A program made the position numbers and the translations under genes. The notes beneath the pieces were generated by a model, which saw nothing but the letters and a program-made list of their open reading frames with translations, did not search any database and was not told the origin of the DNA. From an uncultured Oleiphilaceae bacterium (GTDB lineage: Bacteria; Pseudomonadota; Gammaproteobacteria; Pseudomonadales; Oleiphilaceae): DNA of 64,000 nt. The stretch spans positions 372,001-436,000 of the forward strand of contig CAJXUY010000001.1 in NCBI GenBank assembly GCA_913060665.1, written 5' to 3'. This document shows, in pieces, positions 48,179 through 58,583 of the stretch (position 1 is its first letter; each line of letters begins with the position of its first letter).

Positions 48179-49354
48179 TTATCGTTTAACTGATTTAATA
48201 ACCACAAATTTATTACTTGAATCAACTAAGGTTGCGTTACCAAATAGCTTCTTCAGTTTAATGTGGTAGGCCAAGTGCCGATTTCCCACGATCCACAACT
48301 CCCCACCCGACTTTAAACACTGTAATGACTCTTTAAACATCTGCCAACCCACATGCTCGCTAACCGCATTCTGTTGGTGAAACGGAGGGTTACATAACAC
48401 TAGATCCACACTATTAGGAGCAATACCCGTTAAGCAGTCCGCTTGGTAAAACTCAGCGTTTCGCTCCGGGAAGTGCCGTTTGATATTCGCTTTTGCAGAT
48501 TCGATGGCCATATTCGACTCATCACAGAACACCAGGTCAGCATTGGGGTTTAATTGTGCCGCAGAAATACCTATTACGCCATTACCGCAAGCCAGATCGA
48601 CAATCGTCAGGTCATCGTCCGTTTCTGGCATAACCGCCAGCAACAAGCGCGTACCGATATCAAGGCTTTCACGAGAGAATACATTTGAATGATTGACCAA
48701 ATCAACATCAATTTCTTCAATACTGTAGGTGGTCGGATACAGGTTACCAGGGGTCAAGCTTTGATCATAGCGGGTAAATATTAGGCGAGCCTTTTTAGTC
48801 GCCAGCGAAGTAGTCGTTTCGCCGACCGTTTGCCCGAGCGTCGTCAGCACGGTCATTGGCAGGTACTTAACCATAACACCCCCTAAAATGGTGGTATTTT
48901 CACTCATATTGCAACGCAAACGCTGCATTACATCAGCAAAGTATCCGTGATTTCTAGGGAGCTTGTAGACAATTAAATCGTAGTGTTTTTCAGGTATCGC
49001 CGTATTCTCAACAAAATTAATATGACTTTCATCAAAGCCATTAAGTTTGATATTTTGCACAATCGCGTGCTGTGACACTAGTGAGTCAGTCATCACATCT
49101 ATAGATGTGCGCTCTCCCGAAATACCTTCATTGTTAACGATCATTGCTTGGTATAGGTAACTGGTGATAGCACCAAACTGATCATCAAACACTAAGACAC
49201 TGCTTTTGCCGTTTAACTGATCTTTTTGCTCAAAAAGGTGATTAATCAAAAGTTCATCAGCAGCATCCCAAGCTCTAAGCCTGTCAGCAGGCCTAATTGG
49301 AAAACGTTTGAGAGTCAGTGTTCTCAGCGGTGTTTGTAGTTCGATCTCGGTCAT
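48179..49354 (-). CDS. rlmG: 23S rRNA (guanine-1835-N2)-methyltransferase
   Basis: A class I SAM-dependent methyltransferase of 391 residues. It has an N-terminal non-catalytic methyltransferase-like domain and a C-terminal catalytic one with VDLACGNGVIGISA (SAM loop) and the amino-methylating motif NPPFHQQNAVSEHVGWQMF, split here as NPPFHQ. This double-domain order is typical of RlmG (YgjO), which methylates G1835. ATG 49354 was chosen over the 12-residue upstream extension. It is followed on the same strand by the VF530 gene's 3' end. Confidence 0.92.
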   Translation of the reverse strand: MTEIELQTPLRTLTLKRFPIRPADRLRAWDAADELLINHLFEQKDQLNGKSSVLVFDDQFGAITSYLYQAMIVNNEGISGERTSIDVMTDSLVSQHAIVQNIKLNGFDESHINFVENTAIPEKHYDLIVYKLPRNHGYFADVMQRLRCNMSENTTILGGVMVKYLPMTVLTTLGQTVGETTTSLATKKARLIFTRYDQSLTPGNLYPTTYSIEEIDVDLVNHSNVFSRESLDIGTRLLLAVMPETDDDLTIVDLACGNGVIGISAAQLNPNADLVFCDESNMAIESAKANIKRHFPERNAEFYQADCLTGIAPNSVDLVLCNPPFHQQNAVSEHVGWQMFKESLQCLKSGGELWIVGNRHLAYHIKLKKLFGNATLVDSSNKFVVIKSVKR

Positions 49355-49452
49355 GAAACCCTGCACATTTATAGTCGTTTTGGTAAGCACAAAGCATTAC
49401 CATAAAGCCTAGATGATTTAAAAGGAGCCGTTCACGCTGAAGGCTTCCCCCC

Positions 49453-49974
49453 TTACTTTCTTGAGTTCGCCCAAGGGTCTACACGACCACCATCTGACGA
49501 ACCAGAAGACCCAGACGAACCTGGTGAGGATCGATCATTATCTCTGTTTTTAAAATATCCACCGCTTCGTTTCGGGCCGTATTGCTTACCGGCACTTTTT
49601 CTGTAAGCCGCTGTTTTCTTTGCCTGTTTTTCCCGTACTTGCTCAGCATCCTCCAAACTTAGCGCTGCGGGATCACCTGCTACCTGGCCTTCAGGCACAA
49701 TACGGTCTCTTGGTGGTACGGAAAATTGCTCAGACGAAGGGTTCGGCAAACTCTTAAATTTATACATATAAAAGGCTTCTACTTTTTCACGAGCCCAGTC
49801 TGTCTTTTTTAGAAACTTAACACTAGAATCAATACTAGGATTGGTTTTGAAGCAGTTGATATTGAGGTAGGCAAAAAGAATATCAAAACCGTAATGATTC
49901 ACCATTTCGGTTAACAAGTTTTTTAAACTCAATCCATGTAAAGGGTTATTTTTGTAATTGATTTCATCATTCAT
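49453..49974 (-). CDS. VF530-type DNA-binding protein with glycine/serine-rich tail
   Basis: A short protein of 173 residues. Its first 70-80 residues match the VF530 (DUF2132) fold: [16 protein letters not shown], then [15 protein letters not shown] and the [13 protein letters not shown] helix. VF530 from Aliivibrio fischeri was solved as a small double-stranded-DNA-binding-like domain. The remaining 90 residues are low-complexity, basic then Gly/Ser-rich ([14 protein letters not shown]), an uncommon addition. The open frame extends upstream into the pseudouridine synthase gene, but ATG 49974 is the natural start. Confidence 0.8.
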   Translation of the reverse strand: MNDEINYKNNPLHGLSLKNLLTEMVNHYGFDILFAYLNINCFKTNPSIDSSVKFLKKTDWAREKVEAFYMYKFKSLPNPSSEQFSVPPRDRIVPEGQVAGDPAALSLEDAEQVREKQAKKTAAYRKSAGKQYGPKRSGGYFKNRDNDRSSPGSSGSSGSSDGGRVDPWANSRK

Positions 49975-50014
49975 ATTCTTGTCCAACCAAAGGAAGTAGA
50001 TAAATACATTATAC

Positions 50015-50974
50015 CTATGGCCTTGCTGACAAAACAGTACGAATAAAACCATCCCATTGGTTAGGCAGATTTTGGTCTTGAATACTAATATCAGCCCCAC
50101 CCTGCTCCCAAATATTATTCAGCCGTATCTCATACGCATGCAATAAATGGTGCTTACTTTGCAGTAGTGAATAATCACTGGCGACCAATGGCTGCTCTAA
50201 TCGCTTGAGGTACATTTCACCCTTAAGACTGTATATCTTATCCCCTACAATTGGGTGCCCGAGACTCGCTAAGTGAGCCCTGATTTGGTGTTTTCGCCCT
50301 GTTAGTAATTCACACTCAATCAGTGAATAGCCATTAAAAGCGTTTAACACCTTAAAACGAGTTGTACTGCGCTTACCCTCTCCGTCTGCCACTACATGCA
50401 TTTGGCTCCTTATAGCGCTACCGGTCAGCATGGAAAGATCACACTGGTATTCAAGTGTTTGCCATGCTGGACTACCGTAAACCACTGCACGATAGATTTT
50501 TCGTTTTATCAATGTTGATAACGCTGGCTGAAACTTACGTGCGACTTCGTTATTTTGAGCAATCAATATAACACCAGAGGTTTCAAGGTCTAACCGATGC
50601 AACAAATGGGCATTTGGCCAAGGGCTTTCTCGACGTAGTAGTTGGATTAGCGTGTTATAAACATTACGCGTTGTACGATTAACAGGAAGGTTGGCAGGCT
50701 TGTGAATAGCAGCAATTTCATCGTTTGACCACAACACCTTCCAGCCAATATCAACCTCAGCCTCTTGATAGTTGGGTACCGTATAGGCAATAGTCTGGCC
50801 CATATTAATTAACCTATTCTCACAGATAACCACACCATCCATACTAATATGGCCTTCTTCCAAGAGCCTTAACCACTGCACAGCGGTTAGATATGGGATA
50901 CAAGGCAGCAAGCAGTCGAGTAATGATCGACCCGCTTGTTGTGGTTTAACTGAAAATGAGAATATTGCGTCCAA
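50015..50974 (-). CDS. RluA-family pseudouridine synthase
   Basis: A 319-residue RNA pseudouridine synthase: an S4-like N-terminal region ([18 protein letters not shown], about 38-56) followed by the RluA catalytic domain with the active-site aspartate in HRLDLETSG and [16 protein letters not shown]. RluA-family members act on 23S rRNA or tRNA; which one is not decidable. No ATG opens the frame; a TTG at 50974 (MDAIFSF) is the best start visible. It is followed by the VF530 gene. Confidence 0.88.
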   Translation of the reverse strand: MDAIFSFSVKPQQAGRSLLDCLLPCIPYLTAVQWLRLLEEGHISMDGVVICENRLINMGQTIAYTVPNYQEAEVDIGWKVLWSNDEIAAIHKPANLPVNRTTRNVYNTLIQLLRRESPWPNAHLLHRLDLETSGVILIAQNNEVARKFQPALSTLIKRKIYRAVVYGSPAWQTLEYQCDLSMLTGSAIRSQMHVVADGEGKRSTTRFKVLNAFNGYSLIECELLTGRKHQIRAHLASLGHPIVGDKIYSLKGEMYLKRLEQPLVASDYSLLQSKHHLLHAYEIRLNNIWEQGGADISIQDQNLPNQWDGFIRTVLSARP

Positions 50975-50992
50975 TGATCTGACTTCAGCTAT

Positions 50993-51664
50993 TTACCACG
51001 CTAGCCAGATCACATGCTTCGCGCCTTTACCCGGTCTAGCCCTAACAGTTTCGGCTTTTACCTGAAATCCTGCGCGTCTTAATCGCTCTGTAAACCTCGG
51101 GTCTTCACCAGCGGACCAATAAGCAAGAATCCCCCCTGGTGTTAACGCTGCTTGCGCTTGTGCAATGCCTTCGGGTGAGTAGATCCAATCATTTTCTTTA
51201 CGTGTCAAACCTTCTGGGCCGTTATCCACATCCAGTAAGATCGCATCATAAACACCCTTTTGGGCTTTCATCAACTGGCCAACATCGCCCAAATGTATTT
51301 TGGTTCTTGAGTCGTTCAACGGATAGCCTGACGCTGAACCCAATGCTCCACGATTCCATTCAACAACCTCGGGCACAAGCTCTGCGACCGTTACTTCTGC
51401 ATCACTATTAAGTGAATCTAACGCAGCCGCCAAAGTGAAACCCATCCCCATCCCGCCAATGAGTACTTTTGGGTTCGGTCGATTAGCAATTCGTTCGCAG
51501 GCGAGTGTAGCAAGGGCATCTTCTGAACCATGAAGACGGCTATTCATTAACTCCCCTGTTTGGCCTGCAATTTTAATCGCAAATTCATCATTACGTTGTA
51601 GTAACCGAAGCTGCGTGCCTTGACCGGGAATGATAGCCGTACCAATTTCAGTGAAGCGTGCCAT
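50993..51664 (-). CDS. Spermidine-synthase-like SAM-dependent protein
   Basis: A 223-residue class I methyltransferase-fold protein of the spermidine synthase-like family. It shows a nucleotide loop VLIGGMGMGFTLAAAL (about 66-81), an acidic ligand VAELVPEVVEWN and LLDVDNGPEGLT. The polyamine-synthase gatekeeper tetrapeptide is absent, so polyamine synthesis should not be assumed. Similar proteins are widespread as unassigned 'spermidine synthase' annotations. It shares the strand and spacing of the RluA-family gene and is separated from ureG by 148 bases. Confidence 0.75.
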   Translation of the reverse strand: MARFTEIGTAIIPGQGTQLRLLQRNDEFAIKIAGQTGELMNSRLHGSEDALATLACERIANRPNPKVLIGGMGMGFTLAAALDSLNSDAEVTVAELVPEVVEWNRGALGSASGYPLNDSRTKIHLGDVGQLMKAQKGVYDAILLDVDNGPEGLTRKENDWIYSPEGIAQAQAALTPGGILAYWSAGEDPRFTERLRRAGFQVKAETVRARPGKGAKHVIWLAW

Positions 51665-51774
51665 GATAGGCCTCTGTCAGGGTTTAAAAAGCGGATTATA
51701 GCGCGAGGAAGAAGGCGTATACCATTTGTTTATAGTAATGATGGTAACAAGAATGCAGAACAACTAAAGGGGTA

Positions 51775-51804
51775 TTGTCATTCCCACGGACACGGAAATG
51801 ACAA
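51775..51804 (-). terminator. Hairpin after the urease operon
   Basis: TTGTCATT (51775-51782) is repeated as AATGACAA (51797-51804), a perfect 8-bp stem with a 14-base loop, starting nine bases beyond the stop codon of ureG. No T-run follows on the minus strand, so the terminator role is tentative. Confidence 0.4.
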
Positions 51805-51812
51805 AAAGGTAG

Positions 51813-52466
51813 CTAGGCAGTTTCAGTGTCTAAAAACGTTTCATCATCTGCAATACGCTTTTCTAACATCCCTTTATCAACGATAAAGTCGATAATGGTC
51901 TTCAGGCCTTCGCCTTTGATGAGATTAGCAAATACAAATGGCTTGTCACCTCGCATCCGCTTTGAATCTCTATCCATTACATCAAGTGATGCATTGACCA
52001 TCGGAGCAAGGTCAGTTTTATTGATAATGAGTAGATCTGACTTGGTGATGCCCGGACCGCCCTTTCGAGGGATTTTGTCACCAGCACACACATCAATGAC
52101 ATAGAGTGTTAAGTCTGATAATTCAGGACTAAACGTTGCAGATAGGTTGTCGCCGCCGCTTTCTACTAGTACAAACTCTAGCCCTGCATGACGCTCTTGT
52201 AATTCATCTATGGCGGCAAGGTTCATTGAAGCATCTTCACGAATAGCGGTATGAGGGCAGCCACCGGTTTCAACCCCCATAATACGGTCTTGCTCTAAAA
52301 CGTTATGACGAATCAAAAACTCTTGGTCTTCTTTGGTATAGATATCATTGGTCACAACGGCCATGTTGTAGTGCTTACGCATCGCAATACACAACTGTCG
52401 TAATAAGGCTGTTTTACCTGAGCCAACCGGCCCGCCAACTCCAATTCTTAAACACTGCGTGGTCAT
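51813..52466 (-). CDS. ureG: Urease accessory GTPase
   Basis: SIMIBI-class GTPase that supplies nickel and energy to urease assembly. 217 residues: P-loop [12 protein letters not shown] near the N-terminus, nickel-binding CPH motif ([13 protein letters not shown]), and the guanine-recognition NKTDL. Last gene of the urt-ure run; a 57-base gap separates it from ureF. Confidence 0.97.
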   Translation of the reverse strand: MTTQCLRIGVGGPVGSGKTALLRQLCIAMRKHYNMAVVTNDIYTKEDQEFLIRHNVLEQDRIMGVETGGCPHTAIREDASMNLAAIDELQERHAGLEFVLVESGGDNLSATFSPELSDLTLYVIDVCAGDKIPRKGGPGITKSDLLIINKTDLAPMVNASLDVMDRDSKRMRGDKPFVFANLIKGEGLKTIIDFIVDKGMLEKRIADDETFLDTETA

Positions 52467-52523
52467 CGATCAATCCTAATGTTTTATAATTGTTACGTTA
52501 AACAGAGGTTAACATATAAGGTT

Positions 52524-53189
52524 TTAGCTTCTAAATAAGCGTGAATATTGCGTTTCATGGATGGCACTGGCAATGGCAAAACCCGGCAAGGTTGAACCAA
52601 TATCCGAATCCTCAATTTGTTTTGCCTGTACTATCGCCAGTTCAATTTTTTCCATCATCGGGAGCATTACTTTTTGCGCCGCAGTTTGTCCTAGTGGAAT
52701 CGTTTTGCATGCCACCGTAATTTGATTTTCGAGCCAGCTCCAACACAACCCCATTGCAGCCTCATCAATATCAATTTCAAAACGTACAGACGCTAACGCG
52801 TACAAGGTAAAAAAGCCAGCATCAACGGGCAGTTCGTCTTCTTGAATTCGACCTATTGATAACAACAGTCGCCTCAAAGACCTCCCTAACTGTTCATCTT
52901 CAAGTAATAGCTCCGCACTTTCTCGGCTTGCCCGGAAGTACTGGTTCCAATGATTAACGACAGCGATATCATCAGTAATCCATCCCTGATAAAGCCTATA
53001 AAACAGCGGCAAATCCTGTTTTGCTAGCCCATTAGACAGTACACCCACCAACCATTGAGCCAGATCCTCATCATCTTTTACCCATTCCATTTCTATTGCA
53101 GATTCTAAACCTTGAGAATACGCAAATGCGCCGATGGGTAACGCAGGGCTTGAAAGATAGAGCAATGACAGGAGCGATTTAGCGTTCAT
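52524..53189 (-). CDS. ureF: Urease accessory protein UreF
   Basis: All-helical chaperone (221 residues) that joins UreD on the apo-urease and engages UreG. The N-terminus LLYLSSPALPIGAFAYSQGLE and the internal GQTAAQKVMLPMM are characteristic. Eight bases separate it from ureE. Confidence 0.94.
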   Translation of the reverse strand: MNAKSLLSLLYLSSPALPIGAFAYSQGLESAIEMEWVKDDEDLAQWLVGVLSNGLAKQDLPLFYRLYQGWITDDIAVVNHWNQYFRASRESAELLLEDEQLGRSLRRLLLSIGRIQEDELPVDAGFFTLYALASVRFEIDIDEAAMGLCWSWLENQITVACKTIPLGQTAAQKVMLPMMEKIELAIVQAKQIEDSDIGSTLPGFAIASAIHETQYSRLFRS

Positions 53190-53197
53190 AAACTGCC

Positions 53198-53644
53198 TTA
53201 ATCATGATGATGGTGGCCGCCTTTATATGCACCACTTTCAGGGTCGAACGGTAACGAGTGCTGCTCAATTTTCATCCCAAGTAGATGAACCATCTCTTCT
53301 AGTACATGATCAGGTTTAAAGCACAACCAGCAATCGCCTATTTGCAACGGGACGTGACGGTTTCCAAGGTGATAACAACATTTAGCAAAGACTAAACTAT
53401 CGTCACATTTCGCTGTCGTTACCATTTCAGGCTTAGCGATAATGACAATAATTTTTCCACATTCAGTTTTTAACACTTGGCCCTGACGGAGCACTTTACC
53501 CCTATCTAAGAATACGCCAATCTCCTGACCAGAATCGGTAACACTTTTGAACCGTCCACGTTTTCTATCGTCATAATCTAAGGTCAGTGTGTCATGGGCA
53601 GAAAGGCCTCCAACATCATGTACATACTCTACTACTTTTAACAC
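53198..53644 (-). CDS. ureE: Urease nickel metallochaperone
   Basis: A 148-residue nickel-binding chaperone: N-terminal peptide-binding domain, central ferredoxin-like domain with CYHLGNRHVPL and the metal-site histidines, and a short histidine-rich C-terminus (KGGHHHHD). The tail is shorter than in Klebsiella UreE (about 10-15 histidines), but similar in function. Transcribed after ureC. Confidence 0.95.
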   Translation of the reverse strand: MLKVVEYVHDVGGLSAHDTLTLDYDDRKRGRFKSVTDSGQEIGVFLDRGKVLRQGQVLKTECGKIIVIIAKPEMVTTAKCDDSLVFAKCCYHLGNRHVPLQIGDCWLCFKPDHVLEEMVHLLGMKIEQHSLPFDPESGAYKGGHHHHD

Positions 53645-53673
53645 TATGGCCTCCTAACAACCATTTGAACCAA

Positions 53674-55380
53674 TTAGAATAGAAAATATCGCTGTGCCAG
53701 GGGTAGCACATCTGCAGGCTCACAACTCAACAACTGGCCATCGGCAGTCACTTCATAAGTTTCTGGGCTCACTTCAATTACGGGCATAGCATTGTTATGA
53801 ATCATATCTGCCTTAGTCACAGATCGAACGCTATGACAGGGCACCAACGAACGGCCTAACCCAAGTTCAGACGGCAGATCTCGTTTTGCTGCGGCTTTAC
53901 TCACAAACGTAATGCTTGTTTTTGCGGGCGCAGAACCAAAACCACCAAACATATAACGATAGTGTACCGGTTGCGGAGTCGGAATAGAGGCGTTTGGGTC
54001 ACCCATGGGCGCACCCGCAATAAACCCACCCTTCATGATTAGTGCAGGCTTAACGCCAAAAAATGCGGGCTTCCAAAATACCAAGTCGGCAAGCTTGCCG
54101 ACTCCTATCGAACCTACTTCATGTGAGATACCATGGGTAATCGCCGGGTTAATGGTATATTTTGCGAGATAACGCTTAGCGCGATAATTATCATTACCAC
54201 CGGCTTTATCTTCCTCTAAAGGCCCTCGCTGTACTTTCATTTTGTGAGCCGTTTGCCACGTTCGGGAGATCACTTCACCCACTCGCCCCATTGCCTGTGA
54301 GTCGGATGCAATCATCGACAACACACCCATATCATGGAGAATATCTTCTGCGGCGATGGTTTCTTTACGAATACGTGAGTCGGCAAACGCTACATCTTCG
54401 GGTATATTCGGGTCTAGATGATGGCAGACCATCAACATATCAAGATGCTCATCAACAGTGTTGACCGTATAGGGACGGGTTGGGTTGGTTGAAGATGGCA
54501 AGACATTCAGCTCACTACAGGCTTTGATGATATCAGGCGCATGCCCCCCACCGGCACCTTCAGTATGATAGGTATGAATACAGCGCCCTTTAAACGCGGC
54601 TAATGTATCTTCGACAAAGCCAGATTCATTAAGCGTATCGGTATGAATCGCTACCTGGATATCATACTTTTCAGCAACGCTTAAACAGTTATCAATGGAC
54701 GCGGGGGTTGTTCCCCAATCTTCATGTAGCTTGAGTCCGAATGCACCGTATTCTATCTGTTCTTCCAACGCTTCAGGTAGGCTGGCATTACCTTTACCCA
54801 AGAAGCCAAAATTCATCGGCAAGTTATCGGTGGCTTGTAGCATTTTAGCCATGTTCCAAGGCCCAGGAGTACAGGTCGTTGCATTGGTACCCGTTGCAGG
54901 GCCTGTGCCGCCACCTAGCATAGAGGTCACACCGGACATTAAGGCTTCTTCGACTTGTTGCGGGCAGATAAAGTGAATATGCGAGTCAACCGCACCGGCA
55001 GTCACGATCTGACCTTCGCCAGCAATCACTTCTGTACCAGGCCCTACAGCAATCGTGACACCTTCTTGAGTGTCAGGGTTACCGCCTTTGCCAATAGACG
55101 CGATACGTCCGTCTTTTATACCAATATCCGCCTTAACGATACCCCAGTGATCTAGAATCAGCGCATTAGTAATGAGTACATCCACTATTTCGGACGACAC
55201 CATTTGGCTTTGACCCATGCCATCACGGATAACTTTTCCGCCGCCAAACTTAACCTCGTCACCATAAACGGTATAGTCTTTTTCTACTTCTATCCATAGC
55301 TCTGTATCGGCTAAACGAACTTTATCGCCCACTGTTGGCCCGAACATATCGGCATAAGCTTTACGGGAAATTTTTGTCAT
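53674..55380 (-). CDS. ureC: Urease alpha (catalytic) subunit
   Basis: Contains the two nickel ions that hydrolyse urea to ammonia and carbamate. All expected active-site segments are present in the 568-residue product: HIHFICPQQ, carbamylated lysine in [33 protein letters not shown] and the flap [20 protein letters not shown]. It starts [18 protein letters not shown], as in other urease alphas. Flanked by ureB and ureE. Confidence 0.99.
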   Translation of the reverse strand: MTKISRKAYADMFGPTVGDKVRLADTELWIEVEKDYTVYGDEVKFGGGKVIRDGMGQSQMVSSEIVDVLITNALILDHWGIVKADIGIKDGRIASIGKGGNPDTQEGVTIAVGPGTEVIAGEGQIVTAGAVDSHIHFICPQQVEEALMSGVTSMLGGGTGPATGTNATTCTPGPWNMAKMLQATDNLPMNFGFLGKGNASLPEALEEQIEYGAFGLKLHEDWGTTPASIDNCLSVAEKYDIQVAIHTDTLNESGFVEDTLAAFKGRCIHTYHTEGAGGGHAPDIIKACSELNVLPSSTNPTRPYTVNTVDEHLDMLMVCHHLDPNIPEDVAFADSRIRKETIAAEDILHDMGVLSMIASDSQAMGRVGEVISRTWQTAHKMKVQRGPLEEDKAGGNDNYRAKRYLAKYTINPAITHGISHEVGSIGVGKLADLVFWKPAFFGVKPALIMKGGFIAGAPMGDPNASIPTPQPVHYRYMFGGFGSAPAKTSITFVSKAAAKRDLPSELGLGRSLVPCHSVRSVTKADMIHNNAMPVIEVSPETYEVTADGQLLSCEPADVLPLAQRYFLF

Positions 55381-55421
55381 TTTAATATCCTGATGTTGAT
55401 AAGGCGTTTATCCTGCGGCCC

Positions 55422-55727
55422 CTAAAGCGAGCCCATTACATCGCCACGAAAACCGTATATCTCTCGTTTACCCGCAAACTCAACCAGCTCAACCGTGCGG
55501 CTCTGCCCTGGCTCAAATCGAACAGCCGTACCTGCAGCTATATTGAGTCGATAGCCTTTTGCTTTTATGCGGTCAAACTCTAACGCCAGGTTTGTTTCAG
55601 CAAAATGGTAATGCGATCCCACCTGTACGGGTCTATCGCCACTGTTGGCGACTGAAATAGAAATAGTATTACGGCCTACATTGAGCTCAATATCGCCGCC
55701 TTTCAATGCGTATTCACCTGGAATCAT
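55422..55727 (-). CDS. ureB: Urease beta subunit
   Basis: A 101-residue structural subunit with the standard opening [19 protein letters not shown] and the conserved [14 protein letters not shown]. Three beta, three gamma and three alpha subunits form the (ABC)3 enzyme. Located between ureA and ureC. Confidence 0.98.
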   Translation of the reverse strand: MIPGEYALKGGDIELNVGRNTISISVANSGDRPVQVGSHYHFAETNLALEFDRIKAKGYRLNIAAGTAVRFEPGQSRTVELVEFAGKREIYGFRGDVMGSL

Positions 55728-55755
55728 GACAAGACTCTCCTTATTGACGACGTTT

Positions 55756-56058
55756 TTAAATGATAGGGTTATGAACAGTAACCAGTTTAGTGCCGTCAGG
55801 GAATGTTGCTTCTACCTGAACTTCATCTACCATCTCAGGTATGCCTTCCATTACCTGATCGCGGGTTAATATGGTTCGACCTTGGCTCATTAATTGGGCG
55901 ACCGTTTTGCCTTCTCGCGCACCTTCCATAATCTCTGCCGAAATAAGCGCTATAGACTCCGGATAGTTCAATTTAATCCCTTTCGCTAGACGCCTTTCTG
56001 CTAACAAACCCGCTGTAAATATCAGTAACTTGTCTTTCTCTCTAGGTGAAAGCTGCAT
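55756..56058 (-). CDS. ureA: Urease gamma subunit
   Basis: A 100-residue subunit starting [20 protein letters not shown], with [18 protein letters not shown] and [19 protein letters not shown], split here as [16 protein letters not shown]. Complete and conserved; between ureD and ureB. Confidence 0.98.
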   Translation of the reverse strand: MQLSPREKDKLLIFTAGLLAERRLAKGIKLNYPESIALISAEIMEGAREGKTVAQLMSQGRTILTRDQVMEGIPEMVDEVQVEATFPDGTKLVTVHNPII

Positions 56059-56087
56059 ACTTCCCTCTTATAAACATTAAAGATAGC

Positions 56088-57050
56088 CTATGTTAACCAA
56101 ATACGCGGTTCACTGGCGTCAAGCCCAAGCAACTCTTTTCTGAGGAGCTTCCAGCAACGAATAAACAAATTCTTTCCTTCTTCGGAGCACGGCCCCAGAT
56201 ATCGTACTAACAATACACCAAGCCGTTGAGTAACGGCTAGCATACCTTTTAAAGATGTTTCACCTGCCATCAGCTCAATTGATTCTCTTAGTTTTTCAAC
56301 CGTGCAGATTGGGCTCTCTAACCCATAAACAATCAACGTCCCTGATACAGAATGACCGGAGAAACCATAACGCTGAGTGAGTTCATTCCCGCCTCCTTGA
56401 ACGACCTGTCTCTCGATTAACAACGGAACACCTTCTTTAGTGACTTTGAGCGATTGAACAACACTGCCTAACTCAAAAGGTTTATTACCCGCTGTGCGTC
56501 CTAGACAGTATATATCCCAACCAATAAATTTCGAATTTTCAGTCAGCGCAATCTCTGTATCAAGACAGCCATTAGCACCATTAAACACGATAGTTTCTTG
56601 AGGTAACCATTCGCAGATCGCATTATCTAACGTCAACTTAACATGTTGGTACTGTTTAACATTGCAAGAATCAGCTTGATAGATTTTGCCAGCAGAGGGA
56701 GTCGTCAATACGGCATGACTGTTTTTGTGACAATCGATATCGATCTTTAGGTTGTCACCACTGACCAACCCACCCGGTGGGTGCAAGATATAGACATGAC
56801 AAGGAGAGCCTTCAGGATAAAACGGACGCTGTACTCTAAGAGGCCCTTTAAATCGAAACTCTTTCATTAAGGTTTTGTCCGGTCCTGCGACAAAACCTAA
56901 TGTTAGCTCCGCCAACCAGTTACGGTCGACCCCATAACCTTCCGTTGCTTTGCTAGCCGAGTGGTTATGGTTAGACGAAAGTCCCTCGCTGAACGAATGG
57001 CTATGGGCCGTTAAACGATCATTTGTTGTAGCGCCATTTTGTATTATCAA
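56088..57050 (-). CDS. ureD: Urease accessory protein UreD
   Basis: A 320-residue beta-rich assembly protein that holds the apoenzyme in the UreD-UreF-UreG complex. Characteristic segments are VLTTPSAGKIYQADSC and LEWLPQETIVFNGA-type (here CEWLPQETIVFNGA). An N-terminal His/Ser-rich stretch (about 15-35) precedes the core. The frame opens with a TTG that overlaps the urtE stop codon (TTGA), showing translational coupling between the importer and urease halves of the operon. Confidence 0.93.
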   Translation of the reverse strand: MIIQNGATTNDRLTAHSHSFSEGLSSNHNHSASKATEGYGVDRNWLAELTLGFVAGPDKTLMKEFRFKGPLRVQRPFYPEGSPCHVYILHPPGGLVSGDNLKIDIDCHKNSHAVLTTPSAGKIYQADSCNVKQYQHVKLTLDNAICEWLPQETIVFNGANGCLDTEIALTENSKFIGWDIYCLGRTAGNKPFELGSVVQSLKVTKEGVPLLIERQVVQGGGNELTQRYGFSGHSVSGTLIVYGLESPICTVEKLRESIELMAGETSLKGMLAVTQRLGVLLVRYLGPCSEEGKNLFIRCWKLLRKELLGLDASEPRIWLT

Positions 57051-57742
57051 ACCGTCAGGTATTCCTTAATCAGTTCTTCAGAAAGTTCAGAAATTTCGCC
57101 CGTAGCGACGCTTTTTCCTCGCTCCATAATACAGAAATTATCAGCCACTTTTCTAGCAAAAGGGAGTTTTTGTTCTACCAGTAGCACCGTAAGCCCCGTA
57201 TCCCTATTAAGCTTACGAATAATATCTCCAATTTCTTGCACAACGTTGGGCTGAATACCTTCGGTGGGTTCATCAAGAATCAGCAATTTAGGATCAACGA
57301 CCAACGCCCGCCCAATCGCCAACTGCTGCTGTTGACCACCCGACAGATCACCGCCTCTGCGATTAATCATCTCTTTAAGCACAGGGAATAGCTCATAAAT
57401 AAAGTCAGGTATTTTCTTAAGCTTATCCTTTCTGGCAGATAGCCCTATTTGTAAGTTTTCTTCGACTGTCATGGCCGGAAAGATTTGCCTTCCTTGAGGG
57501 ACATACCCAACCCCCATTGACGCTCGTTTTTCTGCGGAATAATCAAATAGGCTTTGCCCCATAAACTGAGCGCTGCCTGATTTAATGGGTAACAGCCCCA
57601 TAATGCAGCTCAATAGTGTTGTCTTGCCAACGCCATTACGGCCCATTAAAACCGTACATTTACCTTCTTCCACATGAAGATTAAGGTCCCAAAGTGTATG
57701 GCTTTCGCCATAAAACTGGTTGAGGTTCTCTATTGTTAACAT
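57047..57742 (-). CDS. urtE: Urea ABC transporter ATP-binding protein UrtE
   Basis: A LivF-type ABC ATPase (231 residues) with Walker A GRNGVGKTTLL, signature LSGGQQQQLAIGRAL and Walker B LLILDEPTEGIQP. I take ATG 57742, four bases beyond the urtD stop codon; the open frame extends further upstream into urtD. It ends within the ureD start. Confidence 0.95.
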   Translation of the reverse strand: MLTIENLNQFYGESHTLWDLNLHVEEGKCTVLMGRNGVGKTTLLSCIMGLLPIKSGSAQFMGQSLFDYSAEKRASMGVGYVPQGRQIFPAMTVEENLQIGLSARKDKLKKIPDFIYELFPVLKEMINRRGGDLSGGQQQQLAIGRALVVDPKLLILDEPTEGIQPNVVQEIGDIIRKLNRDTGLTVLLVEQKLPFARKVADNFCIMERGKSVATGEISELSEELIKEYLTV

Positions 57743-57746
57743 ATTA

Positions 57747-58583
57747 TCACTCTCCCAGATACACTTCTTTAACTCGTGCGTCACTTTGGATTTGGTCCAT
57801 AGACCCCTCAGCAAGCACACTACCCTGATGGAGTACCGTCACTTTTTTAGCAATCGAGCGAACAAAATCCATATCATGCTCTACCACGATGACCGAGTGC
57901 TTGCCTGCTAGCGAGGTTAGCAACTCTGCGGTTCTATCCATTTCCTGATGAGTCATTCCTGCTACCGGCTCATCGACCAATAATAACTTAGGGTTTTGCA
58001 TCAACAACATGCCAATTTCCAGCCATTGCTTTTGACCATGAGAGAGTGCACCGGAACGCGCCATACTATGGTCTTGAAGCCCGATTTGAACCATCACTTG
58101 CTCAATATGGTCATTCTGCTCTCCGTTCAGTTTTGAAAACAAGGTTGGCAACACACCTCTCGGGCCCGCCATTGCCAGTTCCAAATTATCGAAAACAGAT
58201 TGCTCTTCAAACACCGTTGGTTTTTGGAATTTCCGTCCTATACCTGCCTGTGCGATTTCAGGCTCACTCATCTCCAAAAGATTAATTTTTTGGCCAAAGT
58301 AAGCAGATCCCGTATCAGGCTTAGTTTTACCGGTAATGATATCCATCATCGTTGTTTTACCTGCGCCATTCGGCCCGATAATACAACGTAGCTCACCTTC
58401 ATCAATGTACAAGTTCAGGTTGTTAATCGCTTTGAATCCATCGAAACTAACGCTGACATCTTCAACATAAAGCATACAGCCGTTTTTGATCTCGAGGCGA
58501 TCACCTGCCTGAGGCGCCATAAAATCAAAGACACGGTCACGGTGTCGAATAGAGTCTAAATAAGACGGAATAGAAATACTCAT
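57747..58583 (-). CDS. urtD: Urea ABC transporter ATP-binding protein UrtD
   Basis: A LivG-type ABC ATPase (278 residues). After about 30 non-family N-terminal residues comes the ATPase domain with Walker A GPNGAGKTTMMD, LSHGQKQWLEIGMLL and Walker B LLLVDEPVAGMT. The start codon overlaps the urtC stop (ATGA). Confidence 0.95.
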   Translation of the reverse strand: MSISIPSYLDSIRHRDRVFDFMAPQAGDRLEIKNGCMLYVEDVSVSFDGFKAINNLNLYIDEGELRCIIGPNGAGKTTMMDIITGKTKPDTGSAYFGQKINLLEMSEPEIAQAGIGRKFQKPTVFEEQSVFDNLELAMAGPRGVLPTLFSKLNGEQNDHIEQVMVQIGLQDHSMARSGALSHGQKQWLEIGMLLMQNPKLLLVDEPVAGMTHQEMDRTAELLTSLAGKHSVIVVEHDMDFVRSIAKKVTVLHQGSVLAEGSMDQIQSDARVKEVYLGE

